Both the position numbers and the translations under genes were made by a program. Below the pieces are notes generated by a model. The model made no database searches and was not told the origin of the DNA. It saw only the letters and a program-made list of their open reading frames with translations. From Rhynchopus sp. YZ270_cl-10 (Eukaryota > Euglenozoa > Diplonemea > Diplonemida > Diplonemidae), in assembly GCA_964035575.1 (NCBI GenBank), contig OZ037910.1, forward strand, positions 868,001 to 932,000: a stretch of DNA of 64,000 nucleotides, read 5' to 3'. This document shows, in pieces, positions 31,439-42,560 of this stretch; within the stretch, counting starts at the first letter, position 1; each line of letters begins with the position of its first letter.

Positions 31439-33669
31439 ATGGCAAACCTGAAACCCGATTTGTTGCGAGAGTTCTATTTCTCTGCCGGGCAGAACTACAC
31501 TGCGTTCAAGAACAAGAAGGAGAAGACAGGCACGACCCCTGCTGCGTCGCCTATTGCAAATGCCACTGATGCTCCTGAGGCGATTGCAGCGCTGCCAGAA
31601 GCGAGCATTGCCGCCCCGCAAGAGGTGAAGCAGAAGGCAGACAACACAGTAGCGGCTGCGGACACGATGGCATCGGCGGCATCGACAGGCCCGCCAGCAT
31701 CAGTGCCCAAGACGTCATCGCCTGCAGGCAGCGCCGTCTTCGCTGCCAAGAAGAAGGACACCTCTGCCGGCCCTGCCCTCACAAACAACTCCCTGGACGC
31801 AGCCTCGCAGGAGTACATCCTCTTCCTCAAGCAGCAGCAGGACCTCCAAAAATGCCACAACAAACTCGAGCAGATCCTCGCCTCCTACGAAAACGAACGC
31901 CGCAAAGAGCAACGCGAGTTGGAAAAGATCAGGAAACACTCTCAAGAACTTCTCGGGCAGATGGAGGAGGGCACCGGGTGGAACCTTAAGAGCAAATACA
32001 ACGTGGACAATATCATCAAAGACGCGGGGCTCAAGCTGCAAACATGCCATTTATACTCAAAGGACGCTGAACCACAGTACTTCGAACTGATCCAGCAGGC
32101 GACAAACCTGCAGAAACTGAAGCAGGACCACATGGAGAAGGAACAGTACGAACCGCATAAGGTGTGCATTACGAATGGTCTGAGACGGCTGGAGAGGGCG
32201 GAGAAGGAGTTGAAGAACACTCAGGTTGATGCGACAGCTCTGGCACGTGTTCCTGACACATTGCTGGTGCAGCTGGAGCATGTGTTCACAACACCGACCC
32301 TGAAGAGTCTCCTGCAGAACGACGAAGAAACCATGGAGCACCTCCTCTACAAGCTCGAACAGGCCAAAGAGGAGCGTGAGTCCGCCCTCGAGGACGGCGA
32401 AATGCAGCTGGCCGAGAAGCACTACTACACAATCGTCGAGTTCTACGAGGAGCTCCAGGCCACCGTGCTCGACAAGCTCTCCATTGTCGACAAGACACAC
32501 AAAGAGACAAGCGTCTTCGACAAAGTCCGCGCCACCTACCAACAGAAGGCCACCGACGCTGTCAACTCGTATGTACCAACACCAACCTTCCCCCCACACC
32601 TACGCACACAACAGAATCAAAGGGGAAAAAGAAAAGCTCAAGCAAAAGTGTGAGGAAGACACCCAAAAGCTGTTTGCCCTGCGTGAGAAGATTGAGGACG
32701 TCGAGAAGCATATGGTACTGAAAATGGCAGAGGACTGCAGGAAGAGCGACGACGCGATTGCACGCAACTCGGAGAAGCTTGCTTCATGCTGGGCAAAGGT
32801 AATGGACACACAAACATTCCATCACACCCACACCAACCACACCACAGATTGAAGAATGCGAGAAGGAGCTCTACATGCTGGAACGCGAACGCCACCGTGA
32901 GGTGAAGAAACGCGTTGAAGACAAAGAAAAGGACGAACAGCGTCGCATGGAGTTCGACAAATTCTGCGGCGTCTGCGACTCCCACACTGCGCACCTCGAC
33001 CTGACCATCCGCAACTGTGAGTCGCTCATCCACACCGCAAACCTCGTAGGGGAGTTTGTTCAGAGCGGCTTCAACACTCTAGCAAAGGACTTCCAGAGCA
33101 AAGCGAAGAGCTACTCTGAGACCCAACTGCACCTTCACAAGGAGCACCTCACAATGTTCAGGGGTCTCTTCTTGTCCCTTGGGGAGTTGACACACAAGAA
33201 GGAGAAGAAGATTGAAGACGTCGACAAGCAGATCCAGACAAGCCACATCAACCAGGAACTCTGCGCAGACACACTCAACCCGAATGCGAAGAAGTTCTCC
33301 GATGTGAAGAAGGAGTTGCTCCGGGTGCGCGACGAGCTGGAAGAGGATGTGCGTGAGCTGAAACAGAAGGCTGCCGATGCGCTGGGCAAATTCAAGATAT
33401 CCGAGGAATCCCTCAGGGATGCAGAAGTGGACTTCATCCACCCTGTCGTGGAACACCAGGAACAGGCGCTTGCAACACGCGCCAAGATGGTAGAATACAA
33501 GGCCATCGCAATGGGCCATGTGGACTCGGTCCCCATCCGCAACGAAATTGAAGAGGTCAAACGACAGCTCGCTGCGAACAAACAACAGGTCGACCTGATC
33601 AATTCAAAAAGCATGACAACTGCTGCGATTCTGCCGCAGATTAATAATACAAACAAATCTACTGTCTAA
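31439..33669 (+). CDS. PFR: Paraflagellar rod protein
   Basis: Structural protein of the lattice beside the flagellar axoneme in Euglenozoa; 711 residues from exons 31439-32568, 32615-32798 and 32848-33669. An Ala/Thr-rich N-terminal extension of about 115 residues precedes the conserved body. Family matches to trypanosome PFR proteins include YNVDNIIKDAGLKLQTCHLY, DGEMQLAEKHYYTIVEFYEE, YMLERERHREVKKRVEDKEK, LNPNAKKFSDVKKELLRVRD and ATRAKMVEYKAIAM. Almost all of it is alpha-helical coiled coil. Introns are 46 and 49 nt with 5' sites GTATGT and GTAATG. This is the best taxonomic marker in the window. Confidence 0.9.
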
Positions 33670-34248
33670 GGGTCCATACTCCCCCTTCCCTTTTTTGCAA
33701 AAGGGGAGAAAATAACGCATGACTTGATTCAATGAACGAAACAAAACAAAAAACGGTTGTTTTTTTGGCAGAAGGTAGTAACATGATTTGCATTTTTTTT
33801 TTTTTTCCTTTTTTTAAAAGCTCGGACTCCTTCCGGTGTCCGAGTTTTCCCACCGATCTCCCCCTTTTGTTTTTGGTGTGATTTTTTTCCACCCCCCGGT
33901 ACAGCCGGTCATACCAAGGTACATTGTCACGAGAGGGCTTTGTATTTTCAACATCAACTCTGCTGACTCTGCTGGGAACATTTTTGTTGATCCCTCACCA
34001 TATACTATCAATTTATTGATTGCATATGATGAAAATACAAAACCACTCTGCTTTTTTCTCTTCAAGGTGACTCAGCAGAGACTCAGGCTCCTCTTTTTAC
34101 CAAACCTAATTCTTTTGCTCTCCCACCCGCTATTTACACTCTTTTTTTCCCCTTTTTTTTGTTTGGTACAACTGTCATGAGAGGGATTTTATTGTATTCA
34201 AAGTCACCTTTATTTAGAGTATGCGAGACAAATGTTCATTTTTTTTTT

Positions 34249-34430
34249 TGTCACCTCATGAAATGAAGGAGGAAATAGAAACAAAGCATTTTGAACACAC
34301 TTTGCGGTTCTAGGGACGAAACCGCGCTGCAGAAGCCACTCCTCACCACAACAGGTCGAGGTGTGTGCGTTTCACCACAACCTCTCCCATGGGTTTTATC
34401 GTGTGATGAGTGTTAAGTCTCTATTTCAAC
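34249..34430 (+). repeat. Dispersed repeat F, copy 2
   Basis: Nearly identical to 1880-2060. Confidence 0.85.
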
Positions 34431-34696
34431 TTTTTCTTCTTTTTACCCTCTCCCATACCCACCCTCTCCTCTCTTCTCTCTGACGTGTGCCCGCGAGGTT
34501 CATTCGTCCGTTTTATTTTTTTATTTCTTCCGCCCTTTTTTTTCTCTTTTCCTCCCCCATTAAAAAAAGAATCACAAAAAAAAAAAAAGCAAAGTTCACA
34601 ATCATCTTCTCTGTACATCTTGATTCCTCTTTTTTTCCTCCCCTTTTTCTCATCCGGTCAAAAAAAAATGTTGGTTTGGGTTTCAAACCCTCCCCC

Positions 34697-34877
34697 GTGA
34701 AATTGTCCCCCCCACAAAAACCGGTATTTTGCCCCCACGGACAATTTCAAGGCGGGGGGGACAATTTCACGGGGGTCAGAGGGAGGACAATTTCGGTTTG
34801 AACCATTGGTGTCTGGTGTGAATTACGTACTAGATATTGTCCCCCCCTCACTTTTTTCCCCAGGGGGGACAATTTCA
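34697..34877. mobile_element. GTGAAATTGTCC inverted-repeat cluster
   Basis: GTGAAATTGTCCCCCCC at 34697 pairs with GGGGGGGACAATTTCAC ending at 34770, and a second GTCCCCCC/GGGGGGACAATTTCAC pair ends at 34877. It looks like a fold-back element or two nested copies. No clear target duplication. Confidence 0.5.
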
Positions 34878-34953
34878 CAACAAACGAACAAACTTTCAAA
34901 CCCCCTTCTCATAGGTGCAGCTACAAAAAAAAAAGACCAAAAAAAAAAAGAAT

Positions 34954-37219
34954 ATGGGTAAGGTAGGACGTCGTGGCGGACGCAAAGGCGCACCCGAGGA
35001 GGAAGCAGCAAACAGCGACCCCGCTGCGCCTGTCATTAAGGAGTTGTCCCCTTGGCTGCAGGCAGCCATCTCCGAGAGCGATGCGTTGGTGACCAGCTTT
35101 GTTGACCTCGGAACGGACGACTTCTGCGACCCTAGCAACCGTGCCGAAGCGTATAAGACGTGGATGACCAAGGTCACAGACACACACCCCCTCCCCGAAG
35201 GGTCCACCAGCAACGTCGGCGAGACCGACGCAGAGACCCTGAGCAAGGTGGTGCGCGCCACTGCAATCAACCTTGTGCAGAGCAGCCCGCTCATTGCTGC
35301 GACGTATATGACGATGGAGGGGTCGGACATCACGAATGTCGATGACTGGGCTGAGGCGGAGAAGCAGAAGGATGCGGAGCGCGCTGCGGTGATGGAGAAG
35401 ACTGCAGGGTCGAAGAGGAAGGCGTCTGAGGCTGAGGAGACCCACGATGTTGCGGTCGAAGGCGAGCCGGAGAGGAAGAAGCAAAAACGCCACCAACCTG
35501 TTCGTGACAGGGACTTCATCTGCTGTCTCCCGGTCGACACTCCTGCTGTGGTGCGTGCCGATCCGAATGACGCTGCGGACCCTACCGGCAGGAAGTTCTA
35601 CAACGGGGACGTCATCCCTGTCTTCCCCGACGACATCAAAACTGTCGAAACCGACGACGGCGAAGAAGACAAGTGGGGAAAAATCGCGGACGGCTACGTC
35701 AAACTCCACTCCGCAAAGGGTGAAGATCCGTTCAAAGTCCTCATCAGGTCCGAACACGCACTTCTCCTCCCAACAGTAACGGCGGACAAAACGGTTCCGG
35801 CTGAACTGCGTGAAAGGGTATGGTTTTTTTTAAGACACAAAAAATAAACATCTTCTACAGTTGACCCGGTTTTTCGCAAACTACATCAAATGCCGTGGCG
35901 AGGCCTCCGTGAGCAAGGTGGGCACCATGGCATCGAGCACCCCGATGTACCAGATCGTCAAGTTGTGTGGTGGTGTCAAGGTATTGTGGTCCTCCTCTCT
36001 CCTCTTCCCCTCACCCCCTTCACACCCCCCCTCGCTGTCCACAGGAGCTGCTGAAGGCGGATATCTTTAAGTCGCGCAGCATACCCGACCCGGTCGACGT
36101 CAGTGTCATGATCAGTCTGGTTGACGACGCCGTCATCCCTGACGTCAAGCCCATCCCGATTGAGGACCCTGATGCCGTTGAGTTCAAGGTATGCTGGCAA
36201 ATGGTTGACATCGTACAATAGGTCAGTCGGAGGTGTCTGCATTAATAATTTCACTTTTTTTTTCCCCACGTAACCTCCCTGTTGTGTGTGTATACCAATG
36301 AAGTCGTGGTTTGATAACCAGAAAAAGGAGGTATCGCCTCTGTGTCCACAGAGGGCGTGGATGCTTCTTACGTCTTCTTTTTTGACACATTTTGTACTTC
36401 ACGCTTGCAATGCTACAGACGGAGGAACGCAAGAAGAAGCAGAAGTGGGTTGAGGGAGGCGCACCACCGGTATGTGTTGTTCTTTTTGTAGATCTAGCGT
36501 AACCGAACCTATTGATCCTGCAGAATGATCTTCAGGAGATTCTGGCCAGACAGCGTGAGCAGAAGTGGAACGAGGCGAAGGGTGGGGAGAAGGGTGCCAA
36601 GGGCGGCAAGGGTGGTAAGAAGGGTGCTGGAGGCAAGAAGGGCGGGAAGTGGGGCAAAGGGGACAAGGGGGGTGTCCCGCCACCGCCGCCACCACCGCCG
36701 CCGCCTGCTGGGGGTGGTGGTGGACACAGGGGACAGAACAACGCTACGTTCCAAAGGATAGGGCATCAGCAGCAGCACAACCAGCACAACCAGCGCTACA
36801 ACCAGAACCAGAACCAGAACCAGCAGCAACAAATGCAGACCCCCATGCAGATGGCACCCATGGCCATGGCCATGCAGCTTCTGCAGCAACAGCAGCAGCA
36901 GCAGCAAATCCAACAGCAGCAGCAGGCCCAGCAACAGGCACAGCAGCTGCAGCAGTACACCCAACTGCTTCAGCAGCAGCAACAGGCACAGCAGGCGCAA
37001 CAGGCACAGGTTCAGCAGCAGGCGCAGGCGCAACAGCAACAGCAGCAGCAGCAGCAGGCCCAGCAACAGGCCCAGCAGGCGCAACTCCAGCAGTTCCAGC
37101 AGCTCGCCAGCCTGATGCCCCAGCTCAACCAGCAGCAGCAGGTATGTTGCCACCCCAATGGTGACAAACCATTCATCCCTCACCCACAGGACATGCTCAG
37201 GAGTGCATACCAAAAGTAG
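34954..37219 (+). CDS. Six-exon poly-Gln nuclear protein, unknown
   Basis: 608 residues from exons 34954-35817, 35861-35980, 36045-36188, 36419-36469, 36524-37141 and 37190-37219; all introns are phase 0. The N-terminus is basic (MGKVGRRGGRKG). KRKASE and ERKKQKR are likely nuclear signals. Residues 289-340 (LTRFFANYIKCRGEASVSKV then LCGGVKELLKADIF) look like a small helical or winged-helix domain, perhaps LOTUS-like, but I am unsure. Then come Lys/Gly-rich repeats, a run of Pro, and a Gln/Ala-rich tail of about 130 residues. Intron 3 (36189-36418) carries repeats C and D. Low-complexity tails of this type occur in RNA-granule and transcription proteins; function not assigned. Confidence 0.8.
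36216..36372 (+). repeat. Composite repeat C-D inside an intron
   Basis: GGTCAGTCGGAGGTG (C) followed by GGTTTGATAACC and CTGTGTCCACAGAGGGCGTG (D). It makes up most of a 230-nt intron whose neighbours are 43-64 nt. Confidence 0.75.
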
Positions 37220-39064
37220 TCGCTACGCTGCGAATGTGCCACATTTCGTACCCTAGTGGCAGGTGCCTCGGCAGGAAGAGAGTGTTCCGCACGATCCACC
37301 CTTCGGCGCCTTATGGGACACTTTCGAGACGTTCTGTTCTGTCCTCTTTTGCGAGAGGTACGAGCGGGTCATCTGAACGGCGTCCTAAAAATCAATTTTT
37401 TAAAGAAAACCCAAGCTGAAAAAAAAATTTTTTTCTTTGTGTTTGCATATTCTGCATCAGGGGGCCGTCCTAATTTTTTATTTTTTTACTCTTCCCATTT
37501 TATCCCTGAATTGAGCTGAACCAGCGCATACCTTTTCTCATTATTCCACGGATGCGAAAAAGTGCACGTTGTTTTCACCCTCATGAATCTTTTTTTTTCT
37601 TCTTTTATTGTCGATTTTGAAAAAGGGGTTTGGGAAGGAATTTACTCGACGGGGTGGGAAAGGGGGACCTTGAGTGCAGGGAAAGAGCGGAGACCACAGA
37701 CACACACACAGGACGTGGCTCTGCGCTAAGGGCAACAATGTATCTTGGAAGTTAAGCAAATATACAAACAAAAAAAAGGCATAATTTGCATTCTTTCCTC
37801 CCTCCACCCCCCCTGCCCACGCGCACCCAGTCTCCTGCTCTCTCTCGCCCTGCGGTACAAAGGCGTTGTCTTCACAAGACACGACTTCTGCCTTACCTCT
37901 AAGAGAACGTGCCGCATCGTGTGATTGATAACAGATGTGTGCGAACCTCCGTATCCATTTATTGTTTTTTTGTTTTTGTTTTTTTTGAGGGGAGTACATG
38001 GTACACCCTTTAAAAATGCTTACTGTTTTTTTGCTTAAAAATAGTAAGTGAAAAATGAATTTTTGTTATTTTTTTGATTATTTCGAATTTGCAAATATAT
38101 TTTTTTGTGAACTTGAAGCATCATGACATGCGTGGACCCCTTCTTGAGGTCACATTCATATTTTCAATTTGGGGGTTTTTTTGAGTTGTCAAAGGTGACG
38201 AAGCACAAGAGGCTTAGGGTATGTCTGACCAACCCCAGCGGTCCTCTGGACCTAAAGTCTACGTCACTGAATGTTCAACACCAACTAAATACCCCCCTTT
38301 TTTTTTATATACCGTTGCGAAGGAGGAAAACAGTTTGGTGCTTTGTGCCAACAGTTCAAACCCCAATCTTTGCACAAAGACCACTACTACCCTACCCTTC
38401 TTCGCAGCAGTGTTGCACTTACGCCGCAAACAACCGAAGCAAAAACACACGGCCCGGTTATTTCAAACCACAACAGTTCGATAGCCTACAGCTGTACACG
38501 TATTGCACAGTGCCTGCTTCCATGAGATGCCTGCACACTTGAGCAATTTTCTCCCCCCCTTTTTTTGTTCTTGAGATGTTCCACCCCCCTCGTCTGAACG
38601 TTCGAATGCGAATTTCCTGCATTTTTTTCAGGATTTCTGTCATGAAGGCTAAAGTTCATTGTTTATAGCATTGATCTTGGCGGACAGGTCTGAGATGAGA
38701 GTCTGCCTTGGACTACGCGGTGAAGTTGCTGCAAAAATTGGTCCTCAAAAAGAGCCTTTTGAACAAGCTTGTAGGTGTTATATCGAAGCAGCGATCACCT
38801 GTTCAGGGTTATCGGTGCATTTGATCCGAAGAAAGCGAAACAAACGAGTAAAGTAAACATGTTGTGTCCGTACACGACAACAGCCTTGGTCCTGCCACCA
38901 AGGCATGGTGACTGGCACCACCATAATTCGAGAGATTTGACAGATGCACTCGGGGAAGCTAGTGGAGGTGCGCACAGTGCCTGCCATCCAAGAGGTGTTC
39001 TGCACATACTCTGAAAGCATTGGTTCGTGAACGAAATATCGTTTATTTTTTTTTGTTCCTTTTT

Positions 39065-39126
39065 TGGTACATTTAGTGCACCCTATTATACCATCTATTC
39101 AGTAGAATAGTTAGTATATGAACAAT
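39065..39126 (+). repeat. Dispersed repeat A
   Basis: Matches 9517-9584 apart from its last bases. Confidence 0.85.
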
Positions 39127-39153
39127 TTTGTTCCTTTTTTTTTAGATATGACC

Positions 39154-39262
39154 ACGCTATACTACACGGTGCACTAGTTAAGGCCTTAACCGGGTGGCAA
39201 CCAGGGTAACCATATATGGGCATCCGGGTCTAAAGGGGGTCTTATCTAGTACACCGTATAGA
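39154..39262. mobile_element. Small inverted-repeat element
   Basis: TACACGGTGCACTAG near the left end pairs with CTAGTACACCGTATA near the right end (13 of 15). Internal palindrome TTAAGGCCTTAA. About 105 bp; no clear duplication. Confidence 0.5.
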
Positions 39263-40420
39263 CTTAGGATACTCTTACAAAACTTTCATTTTCCCTTTTT
39301 TTTAGCATCTATCAGGGGGGGTGAAGGGTGTTCGCAAGAACAACCCTTGCCCCCCTCTCATAAACACAAAGGTTATGTATGCCCCCTTGAGGCATTCTTT
39401 TTTTTTTTTTCCAGAGTTCCCACCGATTCGGGGGAGTTTACAAAACATCAAAATTAGATTTACACAAAAAACATGAACACATCCCTTTCCCGACACCACC
39501 ACCACACTCCTTAGACTAACAGACAGAGAGGTGGTCCATATTCACCTTTGAACGACAAGACGTTTTGAGAGTTTTTGAACCCTTTTAAATGCCAAGCTCA
39601 ACACAATGGGGAAAAAAATGGCGTTATCCCCATTGTTCAACGCTGCGCAGTTAGTTGCTACTACGATAACGATTGTTGGGTCAAGCAGCTAGGATCTCTC
39701 TCTTGACCAACTTTTCACTTTTTTAGATGCAAACCACGAAATGGAGGTACGACCCCACGGTACAGCCGGTCATTTGTACCAATGGCACACTGTTCACGAG
39801 CGGGCTGTTGTATTTCAAGTCAAGGTTCTGTTGGATGTGTCCTCATCTCCATTCATCTTCATCTCCCCACTGGGAAAGACGATGGAAGAGGGGAGCCCAG
39901 TAGGCAAGACTGCGCGATTGGCAGCTGCGAGAACAAAAAAAAGGGGTGTGTGTGTGTGTGTGTTTGATAACAAATAGGGGGAAATTCTGGTTGTGTGTAT
40001 GTGCACAGCGATGCGCATTCATGTTGCCAAATGTTCCCCGTTTGTGAATTGTTGCCACGTCGTGCGAGCTTGTATGCATTCGATTCTTTGTAGTTACATA
40101 TACACGTGAAGCTTGGTTCATCTTGCCAGTCTTTTCCCCCTATGCAATGCGATTCAAAACCAGCGTTTCCGCGAGAACTAAGGTAAAAAAAAAATAACGC
40201 CGATTCCTGGAATTCATAGGAACAGCTGTGTGTTTGCACATAGCAGTTCCTGTGTACCAAAATGGATTGCCTCGCGTGTTCAATACTCTCAGATGAAGCC
40301 AGTTTCTTTTTCGACCACGTGTTTCACAGCGCGACACCGATTGTGTGGTAAAAGCTGAGTGTGCACGAGAGACACGTTCAGCTTGCAACGTTTTCTTTGG
40401 GCAGAGGGTACTATGTGATT

Positions 40421-40555
40421 TCATCCGGATGGCTGGCATTATACAGTGGGTCAGTCGGAGGTGTGCCTGCATCAATAACCTACCATTTCTTTTCCGCTGC
40501 CTGCGTCCGCCGAATGAAACGGTGAGGCGTTTACTTACACTTTCAACTTTTCTTT
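40421..40555 (+). repeat. Composite repeat C-D, upstream copy
   Basis: CATCCGGATGGCTGGCAT, GGTCAGTCGGAGGTG and AACGGTGAGGCGTTT in the usual order, with the GGTTCGATAACC core missing. It ends in TTTCAACTTTTCTTTC about 270 bp before the next start codon. Confidence 0.75.
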
Positions 40556-40824
40556 CTTTCCTTTCCTTTTTCTTTTTCTTTTTACACACAGAACACCCCA
40601 GTGTTTATCGCATTCCTCTCACAGATATGATTTTTTGTCACAACAATAAGACAATCATCTACCAACCCTCTGATCCACGCAAAAAAAAAAGCCCTCACAA
40701 CCCCCCCTGCCATTTTTTTTTCTTCCCCCTCCACCATTCACCCTAAACTAATCTCCAACAGTGGGGTGGGGGTGTTTCTCTCATTTTCTTTTTCCTCATC
40801 TTTCCTCCCTTTTTTTTTTTGGCT

Positions 40825-41241
40825 ATGTCCGTTCAAGCTGTGTTGTTGATTCAGATGGGGAGTTTACGGAAGCTTTGGAGTCAAAGGTTTGACTTGCGGG
40901 TAGATGTAAACTGGGAAACGGATTTGCTCGCTATGTCCCAGCCGTTGTGGCCGGAACAGTGGAAACCGGGTGAGTTCTTTGCTTCTTCTACAAAGTCCGG
41001 GTTTGCTGTGTACACTGCACTGGAGGACGTGGTCCTTTACGCATTAGGCGATGAGGAGCTGGGAGAACTCGGCCTCCAGCAATACCTCGACCTCGCGATC
41101 CACGTCGTCCTCGGACACAAAAAGAAGGACACCCGCCTCAGCCGGGCGCTCCTTGAAGACTACCCCACTCTCTCTACAGTCTTATTCGACACAGTATCCC
41201 CTGGGGGTATAATCTCCTACACCTCTTTAAGTGATGAATAA
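40825..41241 (+). CDS. Longin-fold, coatomer-zeta-like protein
   Basis: 138 residues in one exon. VQAVLLIQMGSLRKLWSQRF, then a central ALEDVVLYALGDEELGELGL and RALLEDYPTLSTVLFDTVSP with GGIIS, follow the pattern of the longin fold in coatomer zeta and adaptor sigma subunits (strand, helix, ENY..L..ALDEI.DGGII). That would place it in COPI coat assembly at the Golgi. It is shorter than COPZ (about 177), lacking the C-terminal helix. An adaptor sigma-type subunit is the main alternative. Confidence 0.5.
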   Translation: MSVQAVLLIQMGSLRKLWSQRFDLRVDVNWETDLLAMSQPLWPEQWKPGEFFASSTKSGFAVYTALEDVVLYALGDEELGELGLQQYLDLAIHVVLGHKKKDTRLSRALLEDYPTLSTVLFDTVSPGGIISYTSLSDE

Positions 41242-41389
41242 CGAAAAAAATGACAAAAAAAATTCTTTTTTTTTTACCTCAAGGAGATATTGGGTGTCAT
41301 CTATGAAAACGGGGAGAGAGATTTTTTTTTTTCAGTAAGCACTTCACAGGGCTCTCACAAACGCTCTCACAGTATCTCACGGAGACGAT

Positions 41390-41555
41390 CCTAGATCACC
41401 CAAAATAGAAACAAAAAAACATTTTGAAAACATTTCTGGGGACGAACCGCGCTGTAGAGACACCTCCTCCAAAAAGGTGTTGTGCGTTTTTTTTTTTCAC
41501 CACAAAACCCCTTCCATGATTCTATCGATGTGTTACGTTTCTATTTCAAAACCCC
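41390..41555 (+). repeat. Dispersed repeat F, decayed copy
   Basis: Retains GGGGACGAACCGCGCTG and GTTTCTATTTCAAAA but has many differences from the copies at 1880 and 34249. It fills most of the 360-bp gap before uL22m, followed by a C run and TTAACAG. Confidence 0.7.
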
Positions 41556-41602
41556 CACCCCCCCCCCCCCCCCCTTAACAGGCAAAAGGACCAAACAAAA
41601 CT

Positions 41603-42460
41603 ATGGCGTTAGTAAGAGGAAGAGTGTTGCAGGCAGCGTTCAGACGATCGCGTGTTTTATTTAACTATTCGATGGAGCCTCCTATGCCGACTACAATGGA
41701 GGCGTACAAGCGATACATGTCGAAGGAGCCAGAGTTGGTGCACTTTACAGACACAGATGGAGAGGAGCACAGCATGTCGTGGGAGGATTTTAAGACGTAC
41801 CACGACTCGCGGGTGGAGGATGATGAAAACACACGAGACAGTTTCTATGTAGAGTTAAAAGGTGTAAAGGCGAATTCCCCCCGTCTCACCATGGCGATGC
41901 CCATATTCCAGCAATGTCCTCTCGAAGAAGCAGAAATAAACGCACGGTTCATGACCGGAATCCACTATGGAGAGATGTTTATGGCGCTCTTTGCTAAGGC
42001 ACGGAAAAAGGCGATCGAATTGGGGATTAACCCTAGCCATGTATGTACAAAAATAATGGAATGAAAAAAAACCCTCATATTTGACAGGTGCAAGTTTCTC
42101 ACTTTTACTTCGACCGTGATTTCCACGGTTCTGAACGGTCCATCATGTACAGAGCAAGAGGGCACTACAGCGTTTATATCTTGAAGTATGTGAAAGCCCC
42201 CCTCCCCTCCCCCCTGAGGCATATCGTATCCGATAATACGACTCTGTCTCTTGTAAACTTTTCTCTATTCTTTTTTTCTTCGCAGAGAAAACACAATGCG
42301 TGTGTACTTGAAGTACAACCCTCGTATGGAGGAAGTGCAGGGACGCCACGACCGCTACTTCGCGTGGAAGTACGGCAAGCACGGCCGCCGTGCTGCCAAG
42401 ACCGCAGAGGACGAAACGCACGGACTCGAAGTGCCTGCGTTGGGTGTCGATGGGTTGTGA
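41603..42460 (+). CDS. MRPL22: Mitochondrial ribosomal protein uL22m
   Basis: Large-subunit ribosomal protein lining the exit tunnel; 236 residues from exons 41603-42040, 42088-42185 and 42286-42460. The presequence MALVRGRVLQAAFRRSRVLF is amphipathic and Arg-rich. The conserved uL22 order is present: KGVKANSPR, CPLEEAEINARF, ALFAKARKKAIELGI, then YRARGHYSVYILKENTMRVY, which matches the RARGR...I.K....I.V signature. Introns are 47 and 100 nt. Divergent, as mitoribosomal proteins usually are. Start follows CCTTAACAG by 21 nt. Confidence 0.75.
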
Positions 42461-42560
42461 TCAGCCCCCTTCCCCTACGCAACCCTTTACCCCACCCTTG
42501 AGAGGCATCCCCCTCTTGCCCCAACACAGCGAACGAAGAGAAACAGAACCACCCCCCCCC

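Larger units (their letters stand above)
33670..34953. other. Intergenic with repeats B, E, F and hairpins
   Basis: No gene seen. Repeat B with A/T tail at 33890-34038, E at 34064-34092, a piece of B at 34155-34210, full F at 34249-34430, then homopolymers and a cluster of GTCCCCCC/GGGGGGAC hairpins at 34697-34877 directly before the next gene. Confidence 0.7.
37220..40824. other. 3.6-kb gene-poor region
   Basis: No gene supported. Contents: poly-T and poly-A stretches (37400-38120), E at 38195-38226, unassigned sequence of near-coding composition at 38640-39020 but with no frame I trust, repeat A at 39065-39126, a hairpin element at 39154-39262, repeat B at 39726-39825, a TG microsatellite at 39946-39963, and repeat C with a D tail at 40421-40555. 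Confidence 0.6.

Noticed and set aside
38640-39020. Possible decayed gene
   Set aside because: Composition looks semi-coding but no frame is open for long and no family is recognised on either strand.
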